From contig NCJG01000001.1 in NCBI GenBank assembly GCA_002282385.1, forward strand, positions 186,001-250,000: a stretch of 64,000 nucleotides of DNA. The letters are read 5' to 3'. Made by a program: the position numbers and the translations under genes. Below the pieces are notes generated by a model that had not been told where the DNA came from, ran no database searches, and worked only from the letters and a program-made list of their open reading frames with translations. This DNA comes from Sphingomonadales bacterium 39-57-19. Lineage in GTDB: Bacteria; Pseudomonadota; Alphaproteobacteria; Sphingomonadales; Sphingomonadaceae. Positions within the stretch are counted from its first letter, which is position 1; each line of letters starts with the position of its first letter. Positions 36,223 to 46,003 of the stretch are shown piece after piece.

Positions 36223-38760
36223 ATGAGTGATGATACCAACAATAAACCGACATTAACGCGCAAGCCGCTCACTTTGAGCCGCTCGCTCGAGTCTGGTGAA
36301 GTCAAACAGACCTTTAGCCATGGCCGCACAAACAAAGTTGTTGTCGAGGTTAAGCGCAAGAAGCTTGTCGGTAAGCCCGGTTATGCGCCTGAGGCTGAAG
36401 TAGCCGCGCCACCGCCACCTCCGCCGCCACCGGCTGCGCCTGTCGCGGCCGCACCTGCGCCGGCGCCGGCTGCACCAGCACCGCGTCCAACGGGCAATGA
36501 CATGCTGAGCCGTCAAGAGCGTCAGGCAAAGCTGCTTCGCGAAGCCGAAGAAGCGCGTTTGGCCATGCTGGAAGAAAGCAGCCGCCGTGAAGCCGAGCAA
36601 CGCGCACAGCGCGCCGAAGAAGAGCGCCAACGCGCGCAAGCCAATCGTGAGGAAGCCGCAGCTCCACCGCCCCCGCCGCCAGCAGCAGCAACGCCTGCCG
36701 AGCCTGAAACATCTGAACCTGTAGCTGAAGAAGCCAGCCAGGACGCCGCAGCGCCTGCGCCGCGTCGCTTTACACCGGTTGAAGCGCCCAAACGCCCTGA
36801 GCGCGAGCGTGAAGAAGTTAAAAAAGCTCCGCATCGCCCAACGCGCGGTGCAGCGGATGACCGCCGCCAGTCGGGCAAGCTCACCGTCACCCGTGCGCTT
36901 GAGGGCGATGATGGTGCCCGTGCGCGTTCACTCGCTGCGCTGAAACGTGCGCGTGAAAAAGAAAAGCGTTTGCATGGCGGTGGCAGCCGTCAGGCACAGG
37001 TCAAACAGACCCGTGACGTCGTTGTCCCTGAAACAATTACCGTTCAGGAACTGGCCAACCGTATGGCAGAAAAGGGCAGTGACCTGGTCAAGGCCCTGTT
37101 CAAAATGGGCATGCCCGTCACCATCAACGAGACGATCGACCAAGATACGGCGGAATTGCTCGTCGAAGAGTTTGGCCACAACATCACCCGCGTTTCCGAC
37201 GCTGACGTTGACATCGTTCATGACGAAGATGTTGATGCCCCAGAAACGTTGAAGGCGCGTCCGCCTGTCGTGACGGTCATGGGCCATGTCGACCATGGTA
37301 AGACATCGCTGCTTGACGCCTTGCGCGGCGCAAATGTCGTATCGGGTGAAGCTGGCGGTATTACGCAGCATATCGGTGCATATCAGGTGAAGACAAAGGA
37401 TGGCTCGCTCATCACCTTCCTCGATACACCGGGCCATGAAGCGTTCACGCAAATGCGCCAGCGCGGTGCGTCGGTTACCGATATCGTCATTCTGGTGGTT
37501 GCAGCCGACGACGGCCTTATGCCGCAGACGATCGAAGCCATTAAGCATGCCAAGGCTGCCAATGTGCCGATGATCGTTGCGATCAACAAGATCGACAAAG
37601 AAGGCGCCAACCCACAGAAGGTACGTGAGCGTCTGCTTGAACATGAAGTCGTTGTCGAAGCGATGGGCGGCGATGTTCAGGACGTGGAAGTTTCCGCGCT
37701 GAAGAAAACCGGCTTGGACGATCTGCTCGACAAGTTGGCGCTTCAGGCTGAAGTCATGGAGCTCAAGTCCAATCCTGATCGTGCGGCGGAAGCCGTTGTG
37801 GTCGAGGCACAGCTGGATAAGGGCCGCGGCGCGGTTGCGACCGTGCTGGTAAAGCGCGGCACGTTGAAGCGTGGCGATATCTTCGTTGTTGGCGCAGAAA
37901 GCGGCAAGGTCCGCGCGCTGATCAATGACAAGGGCCAACAGGTGCCCGAAGCGGGCCCGGCAACGCCGGTCGAAGTGCTCGGCCTGACGGGTGTGCCATC
38001 CGCTGGTGACGTTTTGACCGTCGTGGAAAACGAAGCGCGTGCCCGCGAAGTTGCCCTGTACCGTAAGGAACAGTCCACGAAGGTGCGTACGGCGCAAGTC
38101 ACGCCAAATCTTGAAAACCTGTTTGATAATTTGTCCGCGACGCGGGCGAAGGAATATCCTGTTGTTATCAAGGGCGATGTCCAGGGTTCGGTCGAAGCAA
38201 TTGTCACGGCGCTCAACAATATCTCCACAGACGAGATCAAGGTTCGCGTTCTGTTGGCTGGCGTTGGCGGTATCACGGAATCGGATATGCTGCTTGCTGC
38301 CGCGTCCAATGCGCCGCTGATCGGCTTTAACGTGCGTCCGAACAGCAAGGCTGCGGCGCTTGCGAAGCGTGACCGCGTCCGGTTGAAATATTTCGATGTG
38401 ATTTATCACCTGACTGCAGACATCGCCAAGGAAATGGCGGGCGAGCTTGGTCCGGAAATCATCGAAACCGTCGTCGGACGTGCAGAGGTCAAAGACGTGT
38501 TCAAGTCGGGCAAGCGCGACAAGGCCGCTGGTTTGCTGGTCACCGAAGGCATCATCAAAAAGGGCCTTCATGCACGTCTCACCCGCGAAGACGTCATCGT
38601 GTCGAAAACCACGATTGCCTCGCTCCGCCGGTTCAAGGACAATATCGACGAAGTTCGTGCTGGCCTCGAATGTGGTGTCGTGTTGGCGGATACCAACGAC
38701 GTCAAGGCGGGCGATATGCTCGAAGTCTTTGAAGTCGAGGAACGTGAACGGACGTTGTGA
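36223..38760 (+). CDS. infB: Translation initiation factor IF-2
   Basis: The 845-residue GTPase brings initiator tRNA to the 30S subunit. The N-terminal region (about 60-250) is Ala/Pro/Glu-rich and of low complexity, as in Alphaproteobacteria. The G domain begins with GHVDHGKT at residues 354-361, followed by DTPGHEAF and NKID. Domains II-IV with the tRNA-binding C2 domain end at VEERERTL. It is the core of the nusA-infB operon, 22 bases after the YlxR-like gene. Confidence 0.97.
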   Translation: MSDDTNNKPTLTRKPLTLSRSLESGEVKQTFSHGRTNKVVVEVKRKKLVGKPGYAPEAEVAAPPPPPPPPAAPVAAAPAPAPAAPAPRPTGNDMLSRQERQAKLLREAEEARLAMLEESSRREAEQRAQRAEEERQRAQANREEAAAPPPPPPAAATPAEPETSEPVAEEASQDAAAPAPRRFTPVEAPKRPEREREEVKKAPHRPTRGAADDRRQSGKLTVTRALEGDDGARARSLAALKRAREKEKRLHGGGSRQAQVKQTRDVVVPETITVQELANRMAEKGSDLVKALFKMGMPVTINETIDQDTAELLVEEFGHNITRVSDADVDIVHDEDVDAPETLKARPPVVTVMGHVDHGKTSLLDALRGANVVSGEAGGITQHIGAYQVKTKDGSLITFLDTPGHEAFTQMRQRGASVTDIVILVVAADDGLMPQTIEAIKHAKAANVPMIVAINKIDKEGANPQKVRERLLEHEVVVEAMGGDVQDVEVSALKKTGLDDLLDKLALQAEVMELKSNPDRAAEAVVVEAQLDKGRGAVATVLVKRGTLKRGDIFVVGAESGKVRALINDKGQQVPEAGPATPVEVLGLTGVPSAGDVLTVVENEARAREVALYRKEQSTKVRTAQVTPNLENLFDNLSATRAKEYPVVIKGDVQGSVEAIVTALNNISTDEIKVRVLLAGVGGITESDMLLAAASNAPLIGFNVRPNSKAAALAKRDRVRLKYFDVIYHLTADIAKEMAGELGPEIIETVVGRAEVKDVFKSGKRDKAAGLLVTEGIIKKGLHARLTREDVIVSKTTIASLRRFKDNIDEVRAGLECGVVLADTNDVKAGDMLEVFEVEERERTL

Positions 38761-38789
38761 GCTTAGCTCGAACCTGAAAGGGGAGCTGT

Positions 38790-39197
38790 ATGGCCAAACA
38801 TAACGACACTGGTACCGAGGGCCGTTCCGTGCGGTTGCTGCGTGTAGGCGAACAATTCCGGCATATATTGTCGGAACTGCTCTCGCGCGGCGAAGTGCAT
38901 GACGACGTTCTTAACAGCCACAGCGTCAGCGTAACCGAAGTGCGGATGTCCCCGGATTTACGCCATGCAACGGCGTTCATTAAGCCGCTGTTGGGCGCAA
39001 ATGAAGAAAAGGTGCTTAAGGCACTGCGCACCAATACGGCGTTTTTCCAAAAAGAAGTCGCCTCGCGGGTGAGCATGAAATATGCGGCGAAGTTGAAGTT
39101 TCTGGCGGACGATAGCTTCGACCAAGCCACGCATATCGAAGGCTTATTGGCACAGCCCAAGGTCCAGCAGGACCTGACCGACGATGAAGCCGAATGA
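38790..39197 (+). CDS. rbfA: Ribosome-binding factor A
   Basis: The 135-residue KH-like protein aids 16S rRNA 5' end maturation and cold adaptation. The [18 protein letters not shown] start and the [17 protein letters not shown] strand pair are characteristic. AAGGGGAG at 38777-38784 supports the ATG at 38790. The stop overlaps the start of the following alpha/beta hydrolase by 4 bases (ATGA), so that gene is coupled to the ribosome-maturation operon. Confidence 0.94.
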   Translation: MAKHNDTGTEGRSVRLLRVGEQFRHILSELLSRGEVHDDVLNSHSVSVTEVRMSPDLRHATAFIKPLLGANEEKVLKALRTNTAFFQKEVASRVSMKYAAKLKFLADDSFDQATHIEGLLAQPKVQQDLTDDEAE

Positions 39198-40072
39198 TTG
39201 TTCGGCGCTTAATCGCAGCGGCCGCCCTTGTCTGCGCCACCCCGGCATTTGCGGAGCTGAACCCGTCACCTGACGCGGTCATTTCAGACCCGATGCCTGA
39301 TACGGCAAACCCGGCAGGGATGGTCGCGTTTCAGTTGCCGACCGGTACGGAAAAAATCAACGCCCTGCTTTATCTCGCTGCTGGTGATGGTCCAAAGCCC
39401 GCGCTTTTGCTGCTGCATGGGTTTCCCGGCAACGAACAAAATCTGGATCTTGCGCAGGCTGCCCGTCGCGCGGGTTGGGATGTTCTGACATTGCATTACA
39501 GGGGAAGTTGGGGAAGCGACGGAACTTTTAGTTTTGTGAACTGCATCGAGGACGCCCGAAATGCGGCGCGATGGCTGCAATCGGAATCCTTTATCAAACA
39601 GACCGGACATGTTCCAAGTCGGATTGCTGTGGCCGGGCATAGCATGGGCGGAATGATGGCGGCCCGCACCATGGCGGACGTATCTGGTTTGGCGGGTGCG
39701 TATTTGATAGACCCTTGGGATATTTCCGCAGAGGAGCGCAGCCTGACCGATCGCAACGCTGAGATGGCGTTCAAACTTGGTTTGGCCGACGACTTAAAGC
39801 CGTTAGATGGTACGAACGATGACGCGCTTCTTCTTGAAATGCGCGCCAATCCCGCGTTGTTGGATCTGCGAAAAACAGTGACGACGATTTCCGACCGACC
39901 GTTGGCCTTGGTATATGCTGAGCGTGGCCTTGGCCGGGATTATGCGGCGATGCTCGCGGCTGCAAGCCAAGGCTCGGCAGCAGCAACGATGCTAAAGACC
40001 GATCATTCGTTTTCAGATCACCGGATACAACTTGCCGGACATTTTGTGCGCTGGCTTAACGGATTGAAATAG
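39194..40072 (+). CDS. Exported alpha/beta hydrolase
   Basis: A 292-residue protein with a Sec signal peptide (residues 1-20, ending in TPAFA). The alpha/beta hydrolase fold has the oxyanion segment LLLHGFPGN, the nucleophile elbow GHSMGG and a late histidine in [10 protein letters not shown]; an acid is probably in the AYLIDPWD or later region. It looks like a serine esterase/peptidase-type enzyme with unknown substrate. It is translationally coupled to rbfA and followed by tdk, and so interrupts the usual rbfA-truB order. Confidence 0.8.
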   Translation: MIVRRLIAAAALVCATPAFAELNPSPDAVISDPMPDTANPAGMVAFQLPTGTEKINALLYLAAGDGPKPALLLLHGFPGNEQNLDLAQAARRAGWDVLTLHYRGSWGSDGTFSFVNCIEDARNAARWLQSESFIKQTGHVPSRIAVAGHSMGGMMAARTMADVSGLAGAYLIDPWDISAEERSLTDRNAEMAFKLGLADDLKPLDGTNDDALLLEMRANPALLDLRKTVTTISDRPLALVYAERGLGRDYAAMLAAASQGSAAATMLKTDHSFSDHRIQLAGHFVRWLNGLK

Positions 40073-40078
40073 TCATCT

Positions 40079-40660
40079 ATGGCCAAGCTATATTTCTATT
40101 ACGCGTCGATGAACGCTGGCAAATCGACGACATTGTTGCAGGCGGCGTTCAATTATGGCGAGCGCGGTATGCAGGTGATGCTGTGGACGGCCGCTATTGA
40201 TGACCGCCCGGGTTTCGGCGCCATCAGCTCGCGTATTGGTCTCGCAGGCGATGCCAGCCGCTTTGAAAGCGACACCGACATCGAAAGCGCAGTCCTTGCC
40301 AAACACGCACAAACGCCGCTTGCGTGCGTGTTGATCGACGAAGCGCAGTTTTTGACCAAAGAACAGGTTTGGCAGGCCGCAAGCTTAGCCGACAAGGCCG
40401 GTATTCCGGTTGTTTGCTATGGCTTGCGCACGGATTTTCAGGGCGAACTTTTTCCCGGCTCCGCTGCATTGCTGGGCATCGCGGACAGCCTGGTTGAATT
40501 AAAAGGCGTGTGTGACTGCGGTCGCAAAGCGACGATGAATTTGCGCGTTGATGAAACAGGCAAAGCCGTTGTCGATGGCGCGCAAACCGAAATTGGTGGC
40601 GATGACCGTTACGTCGCAATGTGCCGAAAGCATTTTAATGAGGCACGCGGCTTAGGCTGA
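40079..40660 (+). CDS. tdk: Thymidine kinase
   Basis: The 193-residue type II thymidine kinase phosphorylates thymidine to dTMP. The P-loop is SMNAGKST (residues 10-17), the magnesium and base segment is VLIDEAQFL, and the lasso region contains YGLRTDFQGELFPGS. Zinc ligands appear as CDCGRKA and CRKH. The gene lies 6 bases after the alpha/beta hydrolase in the rbfA-truB interval. Length is normal. Confidence 0.94.
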   Translation: MAKLYFYYASMNAGKSTTLLQAAFNYGERGMQVMLWTAAIDDRPGFGAISSRIGLAGDASRFESDTDIESAVLAKHAQTPLACVLIDEAQFLTKEQVWQAASLADKAGIPVVCYGLRTDFQGELFPGSAALLGIADSLVELKGVCDCGRKATMNLRVDETGKAVVDGAQTEIGGDDRYVAMCRKHFNEARGLG

Positions 40661-40703
40661 CTTTTCATTTGCCGTTCATCCAGAAAGGCATATCGTCGGG
40701 CCT

Positions 40704-41135
40704 ATGATGAAAAAAGCCTTGCTCTCATTGTTGGTCGCGGCCGCCATCGCGGCGCCTGTGCATTCCAAAAGGCCGGAGCCCTATGTGTGGCCCGAAGTCG
40801 GCGTGGAAACCAAGATCAATTTCCCTAACCAAGGCGCGATCCGCAATTTCGAAGCCGATGGCAATGACGGCATATGGCTGGAGGACCGGCAGCGGCGTTG
40901 GTATTATGCTGAGTTGCTTGGTGGATGCCAGGAACTTGATTTCGCGCAAGCGATTGGGTTTGATACGCGCGGTTCGGCGACTTTCGACAGGTTCAGCACG
41001 ATCGTCGTGGCTGGCGACAAATGCCAATTGGCCAGCCTTGTGACCGCCAATAAGCCATTGCCCCGCAAAGAGCGCCTAAAGCTGCGTAAGCAAACATTAG
41101 CTGCAGGCAGGGAAGCCGCCGCGCCTTCAAATTGA
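40704..41135 (+). CDS. DUF6491-like exported protein
   Basis: A 143-residue protein with a Sec signal peptide (to about residue 20, ending PVHS). The mature part has the pattern seen in DUF6491 proteins: an N-terminal IRNFEADGNDGIWLEDRQ strand pair, WYYAELLGGCQELDFAQAIGF and a later CQLASL; the two cysteines (about 75 and 112) may pair. The tail is basic (RKERLKLRKQ). Function unknown. It is the last of three genes lying between rbfA and truB. Confidence 0.72.
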   Translation: MMKKALLSLLVAAAIAAPVHSKRPEPYVWPEVGVETKINFPNQGAIRNFEADGNDGIWLEDRQRRWYYAELLGGCQELDFAQAIGFDTRGSATFDRFSTIVVAGDKCQLASLVTANKPLPRKERLKLRKQTLAAGREAAAPSN

Positions 41136-41150
41136 CTTGATGCTACGCCG

Positions 41151-41166
41151 CGCCCTAAAGGGCGGG
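41151..41166 (+). promoter_or_regulatory. Hairpin over the truB ribosome-binding site
   Basis: CGCCCT (41151-41156), AA, AGGGCG (41159-41164) is a self-complementary stretch ending 3 bases before the truB ATG. It contains the only plausible Shine-Dalgarno (AAGGGCGGG), so it could reduce truB translation. Confidence 0.35.
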
Positions 41167-41167
41167 C

Positions 41168-42127
41168 ATGCATGGCTGGATCATCCTCGATAAACCGCTT
41201 GGTCTGGGTTCAACGCAGGCCGTTGCAGCGGTAAAGCGCAACTTGCGATCTGCCGGCTTTGGTAAGGTCAAGGTGGGGCATGGCGGTACGCTTGATCCGC
41301 TCGCTACCGGTGTTCTTCCCATCGCATTGGGTGAGGCGACCAAATTATGTGGCCGGATGCTCGACGCGTCCAAGACATATGATTTCACCATCTGCTTTGG
41401 GACAGAGACGAGCGGCCTAGATGCCGGGGGCGAGGTTGTTGCAACTTCGGACGTGCGACCCACGCTGGAACAGGTGCAGCAAGCACTGGCGCAGTTCACG
41501 GGACCGATTGAACAGATTCCACCGGCTTATTCGGCGATCAAAATTGATGGCAAGCGCGCTTATGATCTGGCGCGGGCAGGGGAAGTGGTCGAGATGAAGT
41601 CGCGGGCCGTGACGGTCTATCAGCTCACCATTTGTCATGCTGAACTTGTTTCAGCATCTTACTTTGACCGTGATGAAAGTAAGACCCTGAAACAAGTTCA
41701 GGATGACGCGCTTTTGAGCTCAATCACACTGACTGCCGACGTTTCTAAAGGTACGTACATCCGAAGCTTGGCGCGCGATATTGCCTATGCTTTGGGTACG
41801 GTCGGCCATGTCTCTATGCTGCGCCGCGTGCGTGCGGGTCCGTTCGCCCTGAATGGCGCGATTTCGCTGGACAAACTGAATGCATTCGGCCAAGGGGCAG
41901 CCCAAGAAGACATTATCTTGCCGATAGAGGCAGGGCTGGTCGACATCCCGGCTCTTGATCTCTCCCCGGAACAGGCAAGGGCGATCCAACAGGGTCGCGT
42001 CTTGACCGGGATTGCCATGAAAGATGGGCTACATTGGGCGAGGGACGCAGATTTGCGGCCTATTGCACTGGTGGAGAACATCGACGGTGCTTTGAAAACC
42101 GTCCGTGGCTTTAACCTAACTCTATGA
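41168..42127 (+). CDS. truB: tRNA pseudouridine(55) synthase with an in-frame repeat-derived insert
   Basis: The 319-residue enzyme modifies U55 of t[18 protein letters not shown] contains the nucleophile Asp43; [19 protein letters not shown] and [13 protein letters not shown] are family motifs. Between strand VTVYQLTI (to about residue 155) and [14 protein letters not shown] (from about 186) lie about 25 extra residues (starting [10 protein letters not shown]) encoded by a palindromic repeat, absent from typical TruB. Frame and downstream domains are intact, so the enzyme is probably active with an exposed loop. It is followed by rpsO 16 bases later. Confidence 0.92.
   Translation: MHGWIILDKPLGLGSTQAVAAVKRNLRSAGFGKVKVGHGGTLDPLATGVLPIALGEATKLCGRMLDASKTYDFTICFGTETSGLDAGGEVVATSDVRPTLEQVQQALAQFTGPIEQIPPAYSAIKIDGKRAYDLARAGEVVEMKSRAVTVYQLTICHAELVSASYFDRDESKTLKQVQDDALLSSITLTADVSKGTYIRSLARDIAYALGTVGHVSMLRRVRAGPFALNGAISLDKLNAFGQGAAQEDIILPIEAGLVDIPALDLSPEQARAIQQGRVLTGIAMKDGLHWARDADLRPIALVENIDGALKTVRGFNLTL
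41634..41707. repeat. Palindromic repeat element inside truB (type 2)
   Basis: A 74-base palindrome. The outer 25-base arms start GTCATGCTGAACTTGTTTCA and pair with the arm ending CAAGTTCAGGATGAC with few mismatches; inside, TTACTTT (41659-41665) pairs with AAAGTAA (41676-41682). Each outer arm also folds alone (ATGCTGAA/TTCAGCAT and CCTGAA/TTCAGG). It is read in frame by truB without a stop codon. It shares its core with the element at 42456-42524. Confidence 0.85.
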
Positions 42128-42143
42128 TGTTCGAAGGAAAAAT

Positions 42144-42413
42144 ATGTCAATTACTGCAGAACGTAAAGCACAGGTCATCAAAGAGCACGCACGCGAGCCA
42201 AATGATACCGGATCACCAGAAGTGCAGGTTGCAATCCTGACTGACCGTATCAATACGCTGACCAGCCACTTTAAAGACCACCACAAGGACAATCATTCGC
42301 GTCGTGGTCTTCTTCAGATGGTCAACAAGCGTCGTTCGCTTTTGGATTACCTGAAAAAAATCGATGGCGACCGTTACGCGGCGCTCATCGCGAAGCTCGG
42401 CCTTCGTAAGTAA
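42144..42413 (+). CDS. rpsO: 30S ribosomal protein S15
   Basis: The 89-residue primary 16S rRNA-binding protein. The sequence shows the diagnostic [22 protein letters not shown] and [19 protein letters not shown] segments (described by TGSPEVQVA and HSRRGLL) and ends [20 protein letters not shown] at 42134-42141 precedes the ATG. A strong GC-rich terminator follows 10 bases after the stop, and a repeat element then separates it from pnp, the normal partner. Confidence 0.97.
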   Translation: MSITAERKAQVIKEHAREPNDTGSPEVQVAILTDRINTLTSHFKDHHKDNHSRRGLLQMVNKRRSLLDYLKKIDGDRYAALIAKLGLRK

Positions 42414-42423
42414 CACAATCGTT

Positions 42424-42446
42424 CGGCCCGCCTCGGCGGGCCGTTT
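42424..42446 (+). terminator. Intrinsic terminator/attenuator after rpsO
   Basis: CGGCCCGCC (42424-42432) pairs with GGCGGGCCG (42435-42443), followed by TTTA. The short T-run suggests partial readthrough to pnp. Confidence 0.7.
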
Positions 42447-42455
42447 ACGTATTGG

Positions 42456-42524
42456 GTTATCCTGAACTTGTTTCAGGATACCAAATGACCGTTTCTTGTT
42501 ATCCTGAAACATGTTCAGGATGAC
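42456..42524. repeat. Paired palindromic repeats (BIME-like, type 2)
   Basis: Two inverted copies: GTTATCCTGAACTTGTTTCA (from 42456, ending GGATA at 42480) and a copy from 42498 to 42524 ending GTTCAGGATGAC. Each forms a perfect 8-bp hairpin, ATCCTGAA with TTCAGGAT, over a 5-base loop; 17 bases separate the copies. The core matches the element inside truB. Confidence 0.85.
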
Positions 42525-42663
42525 GAAAAATGGAAAAGGGCGTGTCCGGCAATGAGGCTGGACTGCCATGGGGGCTTTGAAATGCCCCGGCCGTTTGCGG
42601 ATCGGATCATCCGCTCAATTGAGGCCCCGCATCGCATAGGGCATGCGGGTCAAAGGAAAATCT

Positions 42664-44988
42664 ATGTTTAATACGAAAACTGTATCAATCGAGTGGGGCG
42701 GACAAACCCTGACACTCGAAACGGGTAAGGTTGCCCGTCAAGCTGATGGCGCTGTTATGGCGTCTTTGGGCGAAACTGTTGTACTTTGCGCGGTTACCGC
42801 GGCGAAGTCGGTAAAGGATGGTCAGGATTTCTTCCCATTGACCGTTCACTATCAAGAAAAATATTCGGCAGCTGGCCGTATCCCAGGTGGCTTCTTCAAG
42901 CGGGAACGCGGCGCGACTGAAAAGGAAACGTTGGTTTCCCGTTTGATCGACCGTCCATTGCGTCCATTGTTCCCAGAAGGTTTCTACAACGAAATCAACG
43001 CAATCGCGCAAGTTCTTAGCTATGATGGCGAGAATGAGCCTGACATTTTGGCAATTGTTGCAGCTTCAGCTGCGATGACCATTTCGGGCGTTCCTTTCAT
43101 GGGCCCAATCGGCGCAGCACGCGTTGGTTACCTGAATGGCGAATATATCCTTAACCCAACAGATGAGCAGGTTGCCGAAGGTGACCTAGACCTCGTTGTT
43201 GCAGCGACATATGACGCGGTGATGATGGTTGAATCCGAAGCCAATGAGCTTTCGGAAGAAATCATGCTTGGCGCCGTCCTGTTTGCGCATGACGCATGTA
43301 AGGAAGTCGTCAAGGCAATCATCAAGCTTGCTGAACAAGCTGCCAAGGATCCTTGGGCAATGGCGGAACAGGCTGACCTGTCCGCGGCCAAGGACAAGCT
43401 TAAGAAGCTGATCGGCAAGGATATTGCTGCAGCCTATAAGCTGACCGACAAGTCGGAACGCAGCAACGCGTTGAACGTTGCACGCGCAAAGGCGAAGGAA
43501 GCGTTTGTTGACGCTGCGCCTCAGGATCAGCTTGCTGCCGGCAAGTTGATGAAGAAGCTTGAAGCTGAAATCGTTCGCGGCGCCATCCTGAAGGACGGAA
43601 CCCGCATCGACGGTCGCAGCACCACGCAAATCCGTCCAATCGTTTCGGAAACGCATTTCTTGCCACGCGCACATGGTTCTGCCTTGTTCACACGCGGCGA
43701 AACGCAAACCATCGCAACCTGCACCTTGGGTACCAAGGACGCAGAGCAGATGATCGACGGTCTTGGCGGTCTGCATTATGAAAACTTCATGCTGCATTAC
43801 AACTTCCCACCCTACAGCGTTGGTGAAGTTGGCCGTTTCGGTGCGCCTGGTCGCCGCGAAATTGGCCATGGTAAGCTTGCATGGCGTGCGTTGCACCCAG
43901 TGCTGCCAACCAAGGACGAATTCCCTTACACAATCCGTTTGACCAGCGACATTACAGAGTCGAACGGCTCGTCGTCGATGGCGTCGGTTTGCGGTGGCAG
44001 CCTCGCCATGATGGACGCAGGCGTGCCTATCAAGCGTCCGGTTTCGGGTATCGCAATGGGTCTTATCCTTGAAGGTAAGGATTTCGCGATCCTTTCCGAC
44101 ATCTTGGGTGATGAAGATCATCTCGGCGATATGGATTTCAAGGTTGCTGGTACGTCAGAAGGCATCACCACGATGCAGATGGACATCAAGATTGCCGGAA
44201 TTACCCGTGAAATCTTCGAAGCTGCATTGAACCAAGCCAAGGAAGGCCGCGCGCATATCCTTGGTGAAATGGCAAAAGCTTTGGGCGAAGCCCGCGGTGA
44301 ATTGTCGGCGCACGCACCACGCATCGAAACCATGCAGATCGACAAAGCGAAGATCCGCGACATCATCGGTACCGGTGGTAAGGTCATTCGTGAAATCGTC
44401 GCCACCACTGGTGCGAAGGTCGACATCGATGATGAAGGTCTTATCAAGATCTCGTCGTCCGACGTTGCCCAGATCGAAGCTGCACGTAAGTGGATTTCCG
44501 GCATCGTTGAAGAAGCTGAAGTTGGCAAAATCTATGACGGCAAGGTCGTCAATCTCGTCGATTTCGGTGCGTTTGTAAACTTCATGGGTGGCAAGGACGG
44601 TCTCGTCCACGTCAGCGAAATGCGCAATGAGCGTGTTGAGAAGGTTACCGACGTCGTCAGCGAAGGCATGGACGTTAAGGTCAAGGTCCTTGAAATCGAT
44701 CCACGTGGTAAGGTTCGCCTTTCCATGCGCGTCGTTGATCAGGAAACTGGTGAAGAACTGGAAGACACACGCCCGCCACGTGAAAAGAGCGAGCGCAGCG
44801 ATCGTGGTCCCCGTCGTGAAGGCGGCGGTGGCGGACGCGGCGAAGGCCGTGGCGATCGCGGACCGCGTCGTGATGGCGGTGGTCGTGGTGAAGGCCGCGG
44901 CGATCGTGGTCCACGCCAAGAGCGTTCAGAAGGCGGAAACAACGGCGGGGGCGATCCCGACCATGTTCCAGCGTTCCTGAAGGACTAA
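42664..44988 (+). CDS. pnp: Polynucleotide phosphorylase
   Basis: The 774-residue exoribonuclease degrades RNA with phosphate and belongs to the RNA degradosome. Two RNase PH-like domains (first about 10-215; second about 300-545, with [15 protein letters not shown] and [23 protein letters not shown]) are followed by KH (about 552-615, [12 protein letters not shown]) and S1 (about 615-690) domains. The C-terminal 75 residues are an unusual Arg/Gly/Asp-rich tail with repeated RGDRGPR. The ATG at 42664 follows AAAGGAAAA; an ATG at 42643 is less likely. The rpsO-pnp order is normal. Confidence 0.96.
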   Translation: MFNTKTVSIEWGGQTLTLETGKVARQADGAVMASLGETVVLCAVTAAKSVKDGQDFFPLTVHYQEKYSAAGRIPGGFFKRERGATEKETLVSRLIDRPLRPLFPEGFYNEINAIAQVLSYDGENEPDILAIVAASAAMTISGVPFMGPIGAARVGYLNGEYILNPTDEQVAEGDLDLVVAATYDAVMMVESEANELSEEIMLGAVLFAHDACKEVVKAIIKLAEQAAKDPWAMAEQADLSAAKDKLKKLIGKDIAAAYKLTDKSERSNALNVARAKAKEAFVDAAPQDQLAAGKLMKKLEAEIVRGAILKDGTRIDGRSTTQIRPIVSETHFLPRAHGSALFTRGETQTIATCTLGTKDAEQMIDGLGGLHYENFMLHYNFPPYSVGEVGRFGAPGRREIGHGKLAWRALHPVLPTKDEFPYTIRLTSDITESNGSSSMASVCGGSLAMMDAGVPIKRPVSGIAMGLILEGKDFAILSDILGDEDHLGDMDFKVAGTSEGITTMQMDIKIAGITREIFEAALNQAKEGRAHILGEMAKALGEARGELSAHAPRIETMQIDKAKIRDIIGTGGKVIREIVATTGAKVDIDDEGLIKISSSDVAQIEAARKWISGIVEEAEVGKIYDGKVVNLVDFGAFVNFMGGKDGLVHVSEMRNERVEKVTDVVSEGMDVKVKVLEIDPRGKVRLSMRVVDQETGEELEDTRPPREKSERSDRGPRREGGGGGRGEGRGDRGPRRDGGGRGEGRGDRGPRQERSEGGNNGGGDPDHVPAFLKD
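44785..44937 (+). repeat. RGG-type tandem repeats in the pnp 3' end
   Basis: Imperfect direct repeats encode [27 protein letters not shown] and [14 protein letters not shown], an Arg/Gly-rich tail after the S1 domain. The DNA unit containing GGCGAAGGCCGTGGCGATCG recurs with synonymous changes about 51 bases later. Such tails usually bind RNA or partner proteins. Confidence 0.8.
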
Positions 44989-45031
44989 GCCCGCGCGGCA
45001 TACAGAACATCCTGCAAAAGGATTGGAGAGG

Positions 45032-45060
45032 AAAAGGGGTCGCTGCGGTGGCCCCTTTTT
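45032..45060 (+). terminator. Intrinsic terminator of pnp
   Basis: AAAAGGGG (45032-45039) and CCCCTTTT (45052-45059) form an 8-bp stem closed by a GC-rich loop, with a T-run, 44 bases after the pnp stop. Confidence 0.85.
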
Positions 45061-45204
45061 CGTTGTAGGCGTTGACGGCTATTAATAGGCAAAGCCCGCT
45101 GTCCCCGAAGCTGTCTCGGCTTCAGTTCATGCCCGATACAGCATCTCGCACTAACATGCGCAAAACCCTTGGCGACGGCCCCAAGAGTATCTAAGGACAA
45201 TTCC

Positions 45205-45999
45205 ATGAACAGAAAAATCCTTGTGTCCGCTGGCTTGCTGGCTTCGGTTTCCATGCTTTCCGGTTGCGCTATGCTTGGCCTTGGCGGCGGTGGTGCAAAG
45301 CCGGGCAGCAACACCCGTTATGTCGCGCGTGACGTCAACACGCTGTATACAGCGGCAAAGGACAAGCTGGATAACAAGCAATATGAAGTTGCTGCCGCTT
45401 TGTTTGACGAAGTCGAACGCCAGCATCCTTATTCGCCATGGGCGCGCCGCGCGCAGCTGATGAGCGCATTTAGCTATTACATGGCGCAGAAATATAACGA
45501 ATCGATTCAATCGTCGCGCCGTTTCCTGTCGATCCATCCGGGTAACAAAGATGCGGCTTATGCATATTATCTGATCGCCTTGTCTTATTATGAACAAATG
45601 AGCGACGTGACCCACGATCAAAAGATTTCGGAGCAGGCATTGGCGGCATTGGGTGAAGTGCAGCGTCGCTATCCCAATTCGCGCTATTCCGCGGACGCTA
45701 CGTTGAAAATTGATCTTGTGCGTGACCATTTGGCGGGCAAGGAAATGGAGATTGGTCGTTTCTATCAACGTCGTGCGTTGTGGCTCGCATCCTCGCTGCG
45801 TTTCCGCGAAGTCATCGACAAATTTGATACAACAACGCACACGCCAGAGGCTTTGTACCGCCTGACCGAAAGCTATTTGGCGATGGGCGTGCCTGAAGAG
45901 GCGAAGAAAGCTGCGGCTGTGCTGGGTGCCAACTACCCCGGTAGCGAATGGTATCAGCGCGCCTATGACCTGATGCAGAAGAACGCGCCCGCCGCGTAA
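45205..45999 (+). CDS. bamD: Outer membrane protein assembly factor BamD
   Basis: The 264-residue lipoprotein is the essential TPR partner of BamA in outer-membrane protein insertion. The lipobox is LSGC (Cys20 from the start at 45205), followed by a glycine-rich linker and five TPR-like repeats; ERQHPYSPWARRAQLMSAFSYY is described by HPYSPWARRAQLM, a family hallmark, and YYLIALSYYEQM is also typical. AAGGA at 45193-45197 decides the start over an ATG at 45169. It leads bamD-recN, the common alphaproteobacterial order. Confidence 0.94.
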   Translation: MNRKILVSAGLLASVSMLSGCAMLGLGGGGAKPGSNTRYVARDVNTLYTAAKDKLDNKQYEVAAALFDEVERQHPYSPWARRAQLMSAFSYYMAQKYNESIQSSRRFLSIHPGNKDAAYAYYLIALSYYEQMSDVTHDQKISEQALAALGEVQRRYPNSRYSADATLKIDLVRDHLAGKEMEIGRFYQRRALWLASSLRFREVIDKFDTTTHTPEALYRLTESYLAMGVPEEAKKAAAVLGANYPGSEWYQRAYDLMQKNAPAA

Positions 46000-46003
46000 T
46001 GAC

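Noticed and set aside
36928..38571. A 547-codon minus-strand frame across infB
   Set aside because: Antisense shadow of the IF-2 gene, biased composition and no start context.
43186..44121. Long minus-strand frame across pnp
   Set aside because: Antisense to the RNase PH domains of PNPase; no recognisable motif.
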